Positions 9,875-19,115 are shown, counted from the stretch's first letter. The stretch is 64,000 bases of DNA from Haloarcula sp. H-GB4 (GCF_030848575.1 NZ_JAVDDX010000001.1:744001-808000); one strand, 5' to 3'. Notes: a model not told the origin generated them from the letters alone. Translations and numbers: made by a program.

Positions 9875-10840
9875 ATGCCGACGGTCACGACCGCCGCGCG
9901 ACTCCACTTCGGGTTTCAGAACCTCTCGCTTGCCCACGAGCGCCTTTATGGGGGCGTCGGGCTTGCCCTCGATGAGCCGCGGCTGACCGTCGAGGCGACA
10001 CGGGCCGACACGGTGCAGTGCGACGACCCGGCGACTGAGCCGTACGTCCGGCGCGTCGTCGACGTGCTTGACGTTCCCGGTGCTGCTGTCTCCGTCAAGG
10101 AGCGGTTCCCGCGACACGTCGGCCTCGGGAGCGGCACACAGCTCTCGCTGGCGACGCTCATTGCCGTCGTTCGGGCCTACCACCGGACCGCTGACGCACG
10201 GACGTACGCGCCGCAACTGGGACGGGGTGGCCGGAGCGGCGTCGGCGTAGCCGCGTTCGAGTCAGGCGGGTTCATCGTCGATGGTGGTCACCCGACGGAG
10301 CGGTTCACAGCAGAGCCACCGGCGGAGGGAGATTGGGACGTGCCGCCGGTGCTGGCCCATCACGACGTGCCTGCACACTGGCGTTTTGTCATCGTCGTTC
10401 CAGACACCGATCCCGGCCAGAGTGGGAGTGCGGAAGACCAGAGCATGCGGCAGGCCGTCGAGCGTGCCGACCCCGGCATTGCCGACGAGATTTCGACGTT
10501 ACTGACTCGCCGGGTCCTCCCTGCGATTGCGACCAGAGACCACGACGACTTCGGGCAGGCCGCGGCGCGGCTGGGCCGACTCAATGGTGCGTGGTACGCT
10601 GACGAACAGGGCGGGGTCTACCGCCCGCCCGCCGGTGCGCTCGTCGATTCACTGGCAAGCGCCCCAGTTATTTCAGGGGCCGGCCAGAGTTCTTGGGGGC
10701 CAACCGTCTGGGGACTGACGACAGCGGATTACGAATCGGAGGCCCGCGAAGCGGGCGTGCTGGCACTCGATAGGGCTGATGTCGACGGAACAGTTCGCGT
10801 CGTCGCGCCCAGTAACACTGGTGCCTCGCTGACTGAATAG
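9875..10840 (+). CDS. Beta-RFAP synthase-like GHMP-family protein
   Basis: 321 residues. The N-terminus TTAARLHFGFQNL and the glycine-rich motif PRHVGLGSGTQLSLA are those of the archaeal beta-ribofuranosylaminobenzene 5'-phosphate synthase family (MptG-like), in the GHMP kinase fold. In methanogens the enzyme joins PRPP to 4-hydroxybenzoate or p-aminobenzoate, the first committed step of the methanopterin side chain. A C-terminal GAGQSSWGPTVWG motif also fits. Haloarchaea do not make classical methanopterin, so the product here is uncertain. Its promoter region is shared with the divergent ilvD. Confidence 0.85.
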   Translation: MPTVTTAARLHFGFQNLSLAHERLYGGVGLALDEPRLTVEATRADTVQCDDPATEPYVRRVVDVLDVPGAAVSVKERFPRHVGLGSGTQLSLATLIAVVRAYHRTADARTYAPQLGRGGRSGVGVAAFESGGFIVDGGHPTERFTAEPPAEGDWDVPPVLAHHDVPAHWRFVIVVPDTDPGQSGSAEDQSMRQAVERADPGIADEISTLLTRRVLPAIATRDHDDFGQAAARLGRLNGAWYADEQGGVYRPPAGALVDSLASAPVISGAGQSSWGPTVWGLTTADYESEAREAGVLALDRADVDGTVRVVAPSNTGASLTE

Positions 10841-10940
10841 GCTGCCTTGCGGCGGGGCCGTTCAGTATGAGCCACCGGAACTAACGACGACTCTTGCAGC
10901 CGCCAGTGCGGTTATCCGTCTCGCCAGCGAACCCTCATCG

Positions 10941-12044
10941 ATGACTGCACTGTTCTCACCACTGGAACTTCGCGAGACGACAGTCCCGAATCGCGTCATG
11001 GTCTCTCCAATGTGCCAGTACTCCTGTGGGGCCCGCGACGGCCTCGCCACCGACTGGCATCGGACACACCTCGGCTCTCGTGCCGTCGGCGGTGCAGGTC
11101 TGGTCATGACTGAAGCGACTGCCGTCGAAGCTCGCGGTCGCATCTCTCCGGAAGACCTGGGTATCTGGAGCGAGGAGCACGCAGCGGCACTCGAACCGAT
11201 TACGGAGTTGATCAGCGAACAGGGCAGCGTACCGGGCATTCAGCTGGCCCACGCTGGCCGGAAAGCATCCATCGAACGACCGTGGGATGGGCACGACCCG
11301 CTCCAGTCCGACGACGGCGGTTGGGAGGTCGTCGGCCCGAGCGACGACCCGTGGCCGTACGAGGACGAAGAGGCCCCACCGACGACAGCACTCGACCAGG
11401 ACGGTATCGAGGCTGTCATCGATTCGTTCCGTGCCGCCGCCGAGCGTGCACTCGACGCCGGCTTCGAGGTCGCGGAGGTTCACACCGCCCATGGCTACCT
11501 CCTGCATCAGTTCCTCTCACCAGTAACGAACCACCGCGAGGACGACTACGGCGGTGACTTCGAGAGCCGCACGCGACTGACACGAGAGGTTACCGCCGCT
11601 GTCCGCGATGTCTGGCCTGACGACAAGCCGGTGTTCGTCCGTATTTCGGCGACTGACTGGCTCCCCGACCGCGACGCATGGACTGTTGAGGACTCCGTGC
11701 GCCTGTCGGACCGACTCGCTGACATCGGTGCGGACTTCATCGACGTGAGCGGCGGCGGTATCCACCCCGAATCCCGCCCCGATTACGCCGGCCCGAACTA
11801 CCAGCTTCAGTACGCAGAGCAGATTCGACAGGAAACCGAGTCGGATATCGCCGTCGGCGCTGTCGGCGGCATCACGACGCCCGAACAGGCGGAGGCCGTC
11901 ATCGCCAACGACCGGGCCGATATGGCTATCGTCGGCCGTGAACACCTCCGGGACCCGTACTTCGCGATGACTGCTGCGAAGGAACTCGACGCGACAGATG
12001 AAATCGAGGGGCCGCCGCAGTACCGCCGCGCCTGGGGCTTCTGA
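10941..12044 (+). CDS. NADH:flavin oxidoreductase, old yellow enzyme family (YqjM-like)
   Basis: 367 residues forming one FMN-binding TIM barrel. Seen: NRVMVSPMCQYSC at the N-terminus (the Cys typical of the YqjM class), the substrate-pocket pair in AEVHTAHGYLLHQFLSP, and the phosphate-binding C-terminus MAIVGREHLRDPYF. The family reduces activated C=C bonds with NAD(P)H. It lacks the C-terminal FeS/FAD domains of 2,4-dienoyl-CoA reductases. The physiological substrate cannot be told from sequence. It stands in its own unit, and its end is six bases from the convergent DUF368 gene. Confidence 0.88.
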   Translation: MTALFSPLELRETTVPNRVMVSPMCQYSCGARDGLATDWHRTHLGSRAVGGAGLVMTEATAVEARGRISPEDLGIWSEEHAAALEPITELISEQGSVPGIQLAHAGRKASIERPWDGHDPLQSDDGGWEVVGPSDDPWPYEDEEAPPTTALDQDGIEAVIDSFRAAAERALDAGFEVAEVHTAHGYLLHQFLSPVTNHREDDYGGDFESRTRLTREVTAAVRDVWPDDKPVFVRISATDWLPDRDAWTVEDSVRLSDRLADIGADFIDVSGGGIHPESRPDYAGPNYQLQYAEQIRQETESDIAVGAVGGITTPEQAEAVIANDRADMAIVGREHLRDPYFAMTAAKELDATDEIEGPPQYRRAWGF

Positions 12045-12050
12045 CGGAGG

Positions 12051-13064
12051 TCAGACTTTATCGAGGTCGAGGTCGACGGCGTACCAGTCGAGCACGAGCA
12101 GGAAGACCGCGCCGACAGCACCAGCGGCGACGAACGCGATGAGAACATCCGTTGAAAAACCCACCTTCTCCTGAACTTCCACGACGGGGGCACGCAGCGC
12201 GCCGACGACAAGCGCGACGAGAAACGCGAGCGTGGCCCGGCGGTTGTAGGCAAGCGCCCGACGGACAACGCGCGCAATGGTGAACAAGCCGACGAGCCCG
12301 CCGAGAATGAACGTCACGACCGGCACAGCGGTCGTAGTCACGTCTTCGGTTGGGCCGCCAGTAACGAGCGCGATGAGTGCGTCGACGAACTCGCTGAGGG
12401 CCGTCGACATGCGGGTATACTGGCCGAGGATGATGAGCAACAGCGACCCCGAGATGCCGGGCAGAATCATCGCGCTGACGCCGATCATGCCGGCGACGAA
12501 GACCAGTGCGAGGCCGCCACCATCTGTGGCGGCTGTCGACACCCCGGACACGTAGAACGCGAGGAGAAAGCCGACGACGCCGGCCCCTATCTGGAACGGG
12601 GAGTCGACTGTGAGACTTCGCAGTAGCACTATCGCTGAGGCGGCAATGAGCCCGAAGAAGAATCCGAAGAGGAGTGCCGGCGTTTCCTGGCTGGCGATGT
12701 GAACGATGCGCGTTACGATGACAACGGCGGTGGCGACGCCAGCGACCAGCGCGAGGAGGAACCAGATATCTATTTCGAGAAGTTCCGAAAACGCGCCACG
12801 GATATCGACACCGCCGTCTACGGGAGCGAGTGCGCGTAAAAACCGAAGTATCCGTCCCGGCGTGAAGGCGGTAATTGCGGCGATGAGTCGCTCATAGACC
12901 CCGGCGATAAGCGCGATTGTCCCGCCAGAGACGCCAGGGACGCCGTCGGCACTGCCCATACAGAGGCCGATGAGAAACGTTCGAAGCCACGCACGAAGCG
13001 GCGGCACCGAGCCCCGAATGGTCGGCAGGTCGCTCGAGTCTCGGTCAGGATGGGTGGTCATCAC
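12051..13064 (-). CDS. DUF368 polytopic membrane protein (PopT-type polyprenyl-phosphate translocase)
   Basis: 337 residues, almost entirely hydrophobic helices (about eight to ten). The signature GLCMGSADGVPGVSGGTIAL is near the N-terminus, and a second inverted-repeat-like motif, SAMILPGISGSLLL, is in the middle: the two halves that define DUF368. Bacterial members (PopT) were shown to flip undecaprenyl phosphate back across the membrane. Inferred role here: recycling of dolichyl-phosphate-type carriers for glycosylation. No glycosylation genes are adjacent, so the assignment rests on family alone. Confidence 0.8.
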   Translation of the reverse strand: MMTTHPDRDSSDLPTIRGSVPPLRAWLRTFLIGLCMGSADGVPGVSGGTIALIAGVYERLIAAITAFTPGRILRFLRALAPVDGGVDIRGAFSELLEIDIWFLLALVAGVATAVVIVTRIVHIASQETPALLFGFFFGLIAASAIVLLRSLTVDSPFQIGAGVVGFLLAFYVSGVSTAATDGGGLALVFVAGMIGVSAMILPGISGSLLLIILGQYTRMSTALSEFVDALIALVTGGPTEDVTTTAVPVVTFILGGLVGLFTIARVVRRALAYNRRATLAFLVALVVGALRAPVVEVQEKVGFSTDVLIAFVAAGAVGAVFLLVLDWYAVDLDLDKV

Positions 13065-13167
13065 TGAACGCTTCCAGCATCACGCTGAAATCCCTTGTGG
13101 AGTTGCGTCGTGTCATGGAATCATCACAACGACGGAACAAGGGCTGGACAGGCAGTCCGCGACAGCG

Positions 13168-13419
13168 TTAGCTCCGCTGTGATAGCGTGAGCACGCCGTT
13201 CCTGAGTGTCTGGACTGCGTCAGCGGCCGGCAGATCGATGTCGAACTCCGTCTGGAGGTGCGGGGCGTCGACGGCAACGACGGCTTCCGTTCCAATTACA
13301 TCGACTGTCACGTAGTCGTCGCTAACCTGAAGTGAGTTGAGGTCGACGGCAACCGTCCAGCCGTCATCGTGGTCGGTGTGCGAGACGTGTAGCGGCGACC
13401 GTTCAGTTTGTGCGTCCAT
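13168..13419 (-). CDS. Small Hsp20-like beta-sandwich protein (haloarchaeal)
   Basis: 83 residues. Sequence features resemble a short alpha-crystallin core: alternating beta strands (GWTVAVDLNSL, YVTVDVIGTEAVVAV) ending in a LRNGVLTL segment like the VENGVLTV of Hsp20 proteins. It lacks the usual N- and C-terminal arms, so it may be a truncated or diverged small heat-shock domain. It is a monocistronic gene between DUF368 and the PurD-like gene. Function unknown; the Hsp20 link is moderate. Confidence 0.65.
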   Translation of the reverse strand: MDAQTERSPLHVSHTDHDDGWTVAVDLNSLQVSDDYVTVDVIGTEAVVAVDAPHLQTEFDIDLPAADAVQTLRNGVLTLSQRS

Positions 13420-13510
13420 TCGTCATCCATGAGTACGTGTTACATACATAAAGGTCCCCGTTCGGCGCGTGCCAAAGAGCACAGTGCAAGACAATGCACG
13501 CAATCTGTCC

Positions 13511-14821
13511 TTACAGAGCCGGGCCGAGATAGCCCCACGCCTGCAGTCTGTCCCCGTCACCGTCGATCCAGCGCTCACCGATGTCGTCGCGGTAATAGCG
13601 GTTCGGGATGAGGATGTCGTCGATGCGGTCGTAAGCCTGCTCTCGCGCCGCCTGCATCGTCTCGCCTTTGCCCGTGACGACCAGCGGCATCCCGCTCTCG
13701 CCGGCGACCCGCCACTGCCAATCGACCCGCTTTGCGTCCTCGATGTGGACGCCCTCGCGGCTGTCTGACTCGAAGACGACCGCCGCGTTGCGGGAGTTCT
13801 CATCGTATGTGTCCTCGTCGTCAAACGGGAACGGCGGGAGGACGACCCGAACCGCGACCTGATACCCGCGATGGACCGCCAACTCCGGGTCGCGCCCGTT
13901 TGCCAGGTCGAGGAAGAACTGGCCCGTCTCTGATTCGAACGACTCCTCCTGAAGCGTTATCGTTGGATAGCCAAAACGCGGCGTGAACTCAAGCGGGTAG
14001 ATACCGCTGTCGTTGACGATGCAGTTGATGTCGATGCTGCCGACGTACCCCTCGTCGGCGAGCCAGCCTTCCACCTTGCCGAGTGTCTCCTCAAACAGTT
14101 CGTTCCGGCCGGCCCAGAACATTGAGGTTCCCATCTCACCGGTCGAGGGACCGATGTTGCCCGGGAATAGCTTCTTGTGCTCGAAGTTGAAGTTGATCGG
14201 TTCGACGAATGATTCGCCGTTGAAGAACCCGCAGACGGCGATTTCGACGCCCTCGACCTTCCGCTGCAACTGGAAGCCCTTCATCCGATGGCCCCAGGCC
14301 TTCTTGTACGCTCGAAGTACGTCGACGATATCGCTCCCGTCGTCCTCGTTCCCGACGTAGAGCAGTCGTTTGACGTTCTGGACTTCCCCCAGGGGTTTGA
14401 TCACGTACGGTGCGGGGTTCTCCTGTACGTGTTGGATACCGGCGTCGAAGTCCTCGAAGACGTGATGCTCGATAGTGTTGACACCGTGGTCTTCGAGGAT
14501 CTCCATCGCGTAGCCGCGGTCTTCTTCGAGCGTGTCCGTGTTGGGTGTCCCGCCAACGACGGCGTGGCCTTCGGCCCGGAGTTCCTGTGCAATCTCGCCG
14601 GTACCGATATCGCTGCCCACCCAGATATCGTCGAAAATCACGACATCAGCCCAGTCGAGGTCCCCCCGCCAGTCGTCGGTTTTCGGGACGAACCCATCGG
14701 CGATCTCCTGATCGCTGTCGGCCTCGATGTAATAGCGAACGTCGTGTCCCTCCTCGGTGACCTGCCAGGCAATGTCGCCGATGAGTGCTGCGTCCAGCGA
14801 ACAGAAGAGGAAGTTTGCCAT
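13511..14821 (-). CDS. ATP-grasp protein, phosphoribosylamine-glycine ligase (PurD)-like
   Basis: 436 residues from ATG 14821; the frame is open further upstream, but MANFLFCSLD is a natural start. An N-terminal Rossmann-like domain (about 1-100) is followed by an ATP-grasp domain with PYVIKPLGEVQNVKRLLY (ATP-binding Lys) and a metal-binding strand IYPLEFTPRFGYPT, where PurD has a similar E-x-N/T-x-RFG pattern. A C-terminal PurD-C-like domain ends it. Known PurD joins glycine to phosphoribosylamine in purine synthesis. This protein is diverged (the N-terminal domain binds no obvious PRA motif), so it may ligate another amino compound. Confidence 0.7.
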   Translation of the reverse strand: MANFLFCSLDAALIGDIAWQVTEEGHDVRYYIEADSDQEIADGFVPKTDDWRGDLDWADVVIFDDIWVGSDIGTGEIAQELRAEGHAVVGGTPNTDTLEEDRGYAMEILEDHGVNTIEHHVFEDFDAGIQHVQENPAPYVIKPLGEVQNVKRLLYVGNEDDGSDIVDVLRAYKKAWGHRMKGFQLQRKVEGVEIAVCGFFNGESFVEPINFNFEHKKLFPGNIGPSTGEMGTSMFWAGRNELFEETLGKVEGWLADEGYVGSIDINCIVNDSGIYPLEFTPRFGYPTITLQEESFESETGQFFLDLANGRDPELAVHRGYQVAVRVVLPPFPFDDEDTYDENSRNAAVVFESDSREGVHIEDAKRVDWQWRVAGESGMPLVVTGKGETMQAAREQAYDRIDDILIPNRYYRDDIGERWIDGDGDRLQAWGYLGPAL

Positions 14822-14998
14822 GGTACGTCTGCAAGCGGGTGCAGGGTAAACGTTGCCGTCCTGCCAATCGCAGCCATTGCTATCGCGATGGTCGGACACA
14901 GGACTGTTATGCCGGCCTGTTGGATACCCGCTGTTTGTTTAAATGAACCCACATCGGGAAGCCGAACCGTTTTAGTCCCTATCTGTAAATTGCCACGT

Positions 14999-15271
14999 AT
15001 GACACGCGACGAACTCGCGTCCGCGAGTGAACTGCTCGAATCGGCGGCCGAAGACACTGACAGTGACGCGGCGAGCGAACGCCTTGCCGAACTCGCTGAC
15101 CAGCTCGACAGTCTCGCGACTGACGAACACGGCCCGGACCACGGTCGACTCGCCCGCATCCAGTCGGCACTCAACGACCTCAGTAGCGGTGACGCAGAAG
15201 ACGCGGCTGGCGCCATCGAAGACGCCGACGACGAGATTAACGAGTACCGGTCCAACCTCGAAGGGGTTTGA
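14999..15271 (+). CDS. Small acidic helical protein, haloarchaeal family
   Basis: 90 residues from ATG 14999, with a short upstream AT-rich promoter (TTTAGTCC at about -27). The whole sequence is amphipathic helix, rich in Asp/Glu/Ala, with heptad-like leucines (ELLESA, RLAELADQLDSLA, RLARIQSALNDL). It resembles small halophile-only helical proteins. No known function, and no operon partner. Confidence 0.7.
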   Translation: MTRDELASASELLESAAEDTDSDAASERLAELADQLDSLATDEHGPDHGRLARIQSALNDLSSGDAEDAAGAIEDADDEINEYRSNLEGV

Positions 15272-15349
15272 GGCGGCGCTTCTGCGCCAGTAGATGGCTG
15301 TCCGGTGATTTTCTGCGAGGCAACGTTGGTTTTCGAACGCGATAGAGCG

Positions 15350-16177
15350 CTACGACTCGGTTGCGGTTTCCTCGTCGACCGGCTTGATTCGGTGTGTTGC
15401 GTCGTTGTGATCTTCCGCGGCTCGTAGTCGGTAGATGACTTCACGTGGCTCTGTATCGTCAACGTACGGTGTTTTACCGTCGCGTGTGATGACCGCTGTC
15501 TCTCCCGGCTTCAGTTCCCCATCAAACCGACCGACGGGCGCGTAGGCGACGCGCGGCCCGGTTCGGTTGAGTGCAATGACGTACCGGCCAGCGGTGTCGC
15601 CCGTGTTTGTGACCGTTATCTCAAGTGTTGGCTTGGCGGGCTCAGTGACGCGCTCCGGCCCGTCAAGGGTAACATCGAATGACGGCAACGGGGCGTTGAG
15701 TCTGTCTCGAACAGCCTCCGGTGGCGTCCACTTCCCGCCGGGCCAGGACAGTTGGGCGTCGCTGACTGAGCCGGTTTCCGAGAGGGCAAAGACCAGTGGC
15801 CCACCGGTCTCGGTGAACTGTCGGCCCCACTCTCCGTCACGATACAGGCCGTTCCTGAACGTCTCGGGGCTGTACGTCGCCCCATCGAATCTGAGCGAGA
15901 ACGCGGCACGGTCGACTTCCGAGCCCCGGATAGCCGCTGTCAGCACGAGGAACTGGCCGTCAGCTGACTGAACAGTGATCGAGTCGGTGCCGGGAACCAC
16001 AACCCCGGGCATCACCGCAGCGTCGGTAATCGTCACCGCGGGCGGCGGTCCGGTGTCGGTTTCACTGACGGCCGGTGACGGAACGGGTGTCATCGTTTCG
16101 GTGTCAGCAGTCTCACCCTGACATCCCGCACCGGTGATAGCCAGTCCGCAGAGTGCCAGAACACGACGGCGGTACAT
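15350..16177 (-). CDS. Secreted lipoprotein of unknown function
   Basis: 275 residues. A short signal with an Arg cluster (MYRRRVLALCGLAITGAGC) ends in a lipobox Cys at residue 19, and a Thr/Pro-rich linker follows. The mature part is predicted beta-rich; the segment PTLEITVTNTGDTAGRY resembles an Ig-like/NEW-type domain that carries ligands outside the cell. No catalytic motif was recognised. It stands alone, with its stop facing the acidic helical gene. Confidence 0.7.
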   Translation of the reverse strand: MYRRRVLALCGLAITGAGCQGETADTETMTPVPSPAVSETDTGPPPAVTITDAAVMPGVVVPGTDSITVQSADGQFLVLTAAIRGSEVDRAAFSLRFDGATYSPETFRNGLYRDGEWGRQFTETGGPLVFALSETGSVSDAQLSWPGGKWTPPEAVRDRLNAPLPSFDVTLDGPERVTEPAKPTLEITVTNTGDTAGRYVIALNRTGPRVAYAPVGRFDGELKPGETAVITRDGKTPYVDDTEPREVIYRLRAAEDHNDATHRIKPVDEETATES

Positions 16178-16443
16178 GGATCTGCGTTACCCTGCCCTGG
16201 GTAAATGCTTTCAGAACGCTTGGGTTCAGTTTTGACTGACCGTTTCCAGTTTGGCCCAGAATAGACCTGTCTCCTTGACTGGGGAAGTCTGTGACGCTGC
16301 GAAGGCAGGTGATGTCAGATTAAATAACATCTTAATTAATGTTTGTGGCTAACCAAAAGCTTTTGACAATTCCGTTGGTTTCAGTCAACTGTATATCAGG
16401 TTGGGGGATTGGGTGGCGGTCCCTTCCCTACGTGGTGATATCA

Positions 16444-17262
16444 ATGAGCAAATCAACGAACGGCCGAACGGCCCCCAAGTCGATGCGACACAAGCAAATA
16501 CTCGACGTAGCGGCCGAGAACCCTGAGGCGTCCATCGCAGAGCTTGCGGCCGAAGTACCGAGCGCGACAGCGGAACTGGTCGAGCGGGTCCTCGAAGAAC
16601 ACGGCGACCCAGCTGAGACCGACGAGACGGACGCGCCTGACGAGTCACCGGGTGAACCGTCGGCGGAGTCACAGTCGTACCCGGCCCCCGAGGATCTCTC
16701 GTCGACAGAACGCGAGACGCTCCGGTCGATTCAGCAACACCCCACCGCGTCCCAGCGGGACCTCGCTGAGAAGCTCGGTGTCACGGCTTCGACTGTAAGC
16801 AACCGCGTCAACGGCATTGACGGGTTTGACTGGTCGAACCGCAAGACGTTCGCAAACGCTGTGTTCAGCGACCAGGGGACGGGGTCGCTGACCCCCTCCA
16901 ATGAGACCGAAACGCCGGCATCCGAAAGCGAACCATCGGAGTCAACAGACACTCCGGAAGATGCCGACGGGCAAATGTCAGAATCAGCTGCCGCGTCCGG
17001 CCGGAGCGACTCTTTGGTCGCGGAGGTGGAGTCCGCGGCCGGCGAGGTGAACACCACGCTGACGACGTTCCAGTCGACTGTCGAAGACCTCTCCACACAG
17101 CTGGCCGAGCTCGAAGGCCAGGTCGAAACCGTCACCGACGGCGGCGGCTCGCCACAGCCGTTTCAGGACCCGGAGCTCGTCCACAAGGTCGTCCACGCGT
17201 GTATGGACTCCGACAAAATATCTGAGGATGAAGAACTCCGGATTCTGGATTCGCTACTCTAG
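16444..17262 (+). CDS. Winged-helix DNA-binding regulator with coiled-coil C-terminus
   Basis: 272 residues from ATG 16444; the frame is open to 16339, but the upstream part is promoter-like and non-acidic. There are two HTH-like regions: residues about 15-45 (HKQILDVAAENPEASIAELA) and about 90-130, a classic wHTH (HPTASQRDLAEKLGVTAS). A disordered Ser/Glu-rich linker follows, then a coiled coil near residues 195-235 and a short helical tail (KISEDEELRILDSLL). Probably a dimeric transcription factor. Its promoter has AT-rich blocks at 16318-16380. It overlaps the convergent TFS gene by four bases. Confidence 0.78.
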   Translation: MSKSTNGRTAPKSMRHKQILDVAAENPEASIAELAAEVPSATAELVERVLEEHGDPAETDETDAPDESPGEPSAESQSYPAPEDLSSTERETLRSIQQHPTASQRDLAEKLGVTASTVSNRVNGIDGFDWSNRKTFANAVFSDQGTGSLTPSNETETPASESEPSESTDTPEDADGQMSESAAASGRSDSLVAEVESAAGEVNTTLTTFQSTVEDLSTQLAELEGQVETVTDGGGSPQPFQDPELVHKVVHACMDSDKISEDEELRILDSLL

Positions 17263-17582
17263 TTGTACTCTCGCCACCGGTGGCCACAGTCCTGGCACTT
17301 GAAGAACCGCGTCGGCGGTTCATCGGCTGACCCGGTCTGTTTGATCGTGTACCACGCTTTGCCGTGTCCGCATTCCTCACAGGTCACGTCGTCGGCCGTC
17401 GGCTTCCCCTCGAAGTTCGAGCCTTCTTCGGTCTCTATCAGTTCGTCGTCGCTCTGTTCGTCCGTGCTGACGAACGCTGCCGCGCGGTCCTGATCTTTCG
17501 CGACCCGCGCGCCACAGGACTGACAGACCATCTCGTCACCATCAGCGTGCATCATCGAACCACAGTCGTCGCAGAACTGCAT
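17259..17582 (-). CDS. tfs: Transcription factor S (TFIIS/RPB9-like)
   Basis: 107 residues, the normal TFS length. The N-terminal zinc ribbon (CDDCGSMM...CQSC) resembles RPB9, and the C-terminal ribbon (CEECGHG...FKCQDCGHRW) resembles TFIIS. The acidic pair Asp-Glu in GSADEPP, which reaches into the polymerase active site, is present. It should therefore stimulate transcript cleavage by backtracked RNA polymerase. It is followed by two further zinc-ribbon or coiled-coil genes on the same strand with a 32-base gap, possibly one operon (19115 to 17259). Confidence 0.93.
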   Translation of the reverse strand: MQFCDDCGSMMHADGDEMVCQSCGARVAKDQDRAAAFVSTDEQSDDELIETEEGSNFEGKPTADDVTCEECGHGKAWYTIKQTGSADEPPTRFFKCQDCGHRWREYN

Positions 17583-17614
17583 ACACGCTCGTCGGACACC
17601 AAAACAAAAAGCCG

Positions 17615-18250
17615 TTACTGCTCGTCCTCGATTTCGTGTTGCTCGGCGACGATCGGACAGTCCAGCAGCCGGACCGTCTCCATGTCGAGGAACTCCATGA
17701 TTTCGGTCCCCTCGTTCGTACAGTGTGCATTCGGCGGCGCGGAGAAGTGTTCACACTGCTCGCAGTAGCGGTGTTTCGACACCTCCGCGTAGCGGCTCTC
17801 TGTGGTGGTCTCGCTGTCATCGTCTGCAGCGATTTCCGCCCACACCTTGTCCGCGTCGATGTGGTCGACATCGACCCGCTCGAACGCGCTCTCGCCGCTC
17901 CCGAAAGGGTCCTCGCCCCGCTCGTCCATCCCCGAGAAAGGGTCGTCCGGGTCGGGCGGCGATCCAGAGCGTGGACTGTCTGAGTCGGCCGCCGAATCCG
18001 AACGGAACTCTTCCGTGTCGACGGCCGAGAGCAGGTCATCATCATCGGTCGCATCGGGGCCCGTCTCGGACACATCGTTGGCCGGTGTGTCACTCGGTTC
18101 GATGTCGGTCCAGCCATCGTCGGGTGGCTGGCGTGCGTCTGTCGAGCCGTCCGCGTCATCAGGCCCCCCATCGAGGCGCTCGAACGGGTCGCCTTCGCGG
18201 TCGTCGCCGGAATCGAGTTCTTCGAAGGGGTCTCGTTCGTCGTCACTCAT
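17615..18250 (-). CDS. Acidic protein with C-terminal zinc finger, unknown function
   Basis: 211 residues from ATG 18250, which overlaps the stop of the preceding gene (18243) by eight bases, so the two are likely translationally coupled. The first about 140 residues are low-complexity Asp/Ser/Gly/Pro with repeated DPFE/F motifs (DPFEELD, DPFERLD, DPFSGMD, DPFGSGE). The last about 60 hold a Cys-His cluster (YCEQCEHFSAPPNAHC). The repeated DPF segments look like short docking motifs; that is inference. Function unknown. Confidence 0.75.
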   Translation of the reverse strand: MSDDERDPFEELDSGDDREGDPFERLDGGPDDADGSTDARQPPDDGWTDIEPSDTPANDVSETGPDATDDDDLLSAVDTEEFRSDSAADSDSPRSGSPPDPDDPFSGMDERGEDPFGSGESAFERVDVDHIDADKVWAEIAADDDSETTTESRYAEVSKHRYCEQCEHFSAPPNAHCTNEGTEIMEFLDMETVRLLDCPIVAEQHEIEDEQ

Positions 18251-19115
18251 GGGTCTCGCCCGGTTCAAGCTGTGCTGCGGCCACCAGCCGCGCCTTCGAG
18301 CGGATAATGCCGCCCTCGGGCCGCACGTCCGACACCGTCGTGTTGCAGTGTGGACACTGGGGTTCGGTCAGGAGCCCAATCTCGACCTGCTCGTCACAGT
18401 TCGAACACCGCGCCGTCGAGATGTTCTCCTGTGCCGCAGCGCGTTTCAGCCGGTCGACCGCTTTCTGATTCTGGTCCCGGCCGCCCTGATTGTCGCGGAG
18501 GTCGCTGACGACCCAGGCGACGCGGGTGAGTTTGTCTTCGACATCGTCGAGACGCGCGTCGATGTCGACGACTCGCTCGTCCTCCGTTTCGAGCGAGTCG
18601 GTCAGGTCACCTCGAAGCCCGGCGAGTTCCGTCTCCATTGCGTCAATCTCCTGTGAGAGTGCATCGATGCGGTCGAACTCCTCGTGGCTGTGGTCGGCCG
18701 GCGCTTTCGCGTCAGCCTCCCGTTTGACCTGCACGACGCGCTCGCGAACGTCGTCGATTTTCGTCTGGAAGTCCGATTCAAGCGCGTCGAACCGATCGGC
18801 AAGCTGGCGTTCCACCGTGTCGACGATATCGGGGACATGGGAACTCACGGCGCTCTTGGTCGCCGCTTCGACTGAGCCGTTCAACTTTTCGTCCACGGTT
18901 GCGGCGACGACGGCATCCAGTTCGTCCGACGACGGCTGAATGTGGTCGCCCATTTCGCCGTCCGAATCGGCTGTTGTCATGTATGCGGCCAGCAGTTGCT
19001 CCATGACGGCGTCGCGGGGCACACCGAGTGTCTCGGCCTGCTCGGTCAGCCACTCATCTAGATCTGCAGATAGCTCGACGTACACTCCCCCGTCATCAGT
19101 CGACTCGGAGGACAT
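18243..19115 (-). CDS. Ribbon-helix-helix/coiled-coil/zinc-ribbon protein
   Basis: 290 residues from ATG 19115 (MSSESTDDGG); the longer open frame upstream overlaps the next gene and is not used. Residues about 10-45 look like a CopG/RHH DNA-binding segment (VYVELSADLDEWLTEQAETL). The middle (about 80-225) is long coiled coil, and the end has a zinc ribbon (CSNCDEQVEIG...CPHC). The architecture suggests a DNA- or chromosome-associated dimer. It overlaps its downstream partner gene by eight bases. No characterised homologue known to me. Confidence 0.75.
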   Translation of the reverse strand: MSSESTDDGGVYVELSADLDEWLTEQAETLGVPRDAVMEQLLAAYMTTADSDGEMGDHIQPSSDELDAVVAATVDEKLNGSVEAATKSAVSSHVPDIVDTVERQLADRFDALESDFQTKIDDVRERVVQVKREADAKAPADHSHEEFDRIDALSQEIDAMETELAGLRGDLTDSLETEDERVVDIDARLDDVEDKLTRVAWVVSDLRDNQGGRDQNQKAVDRLKRAAAQENISTARCSNCDEQVEIGLLTEPQCPHCNTTVSDVRPEGGIIRSKARLVAAAQLEPGETHE

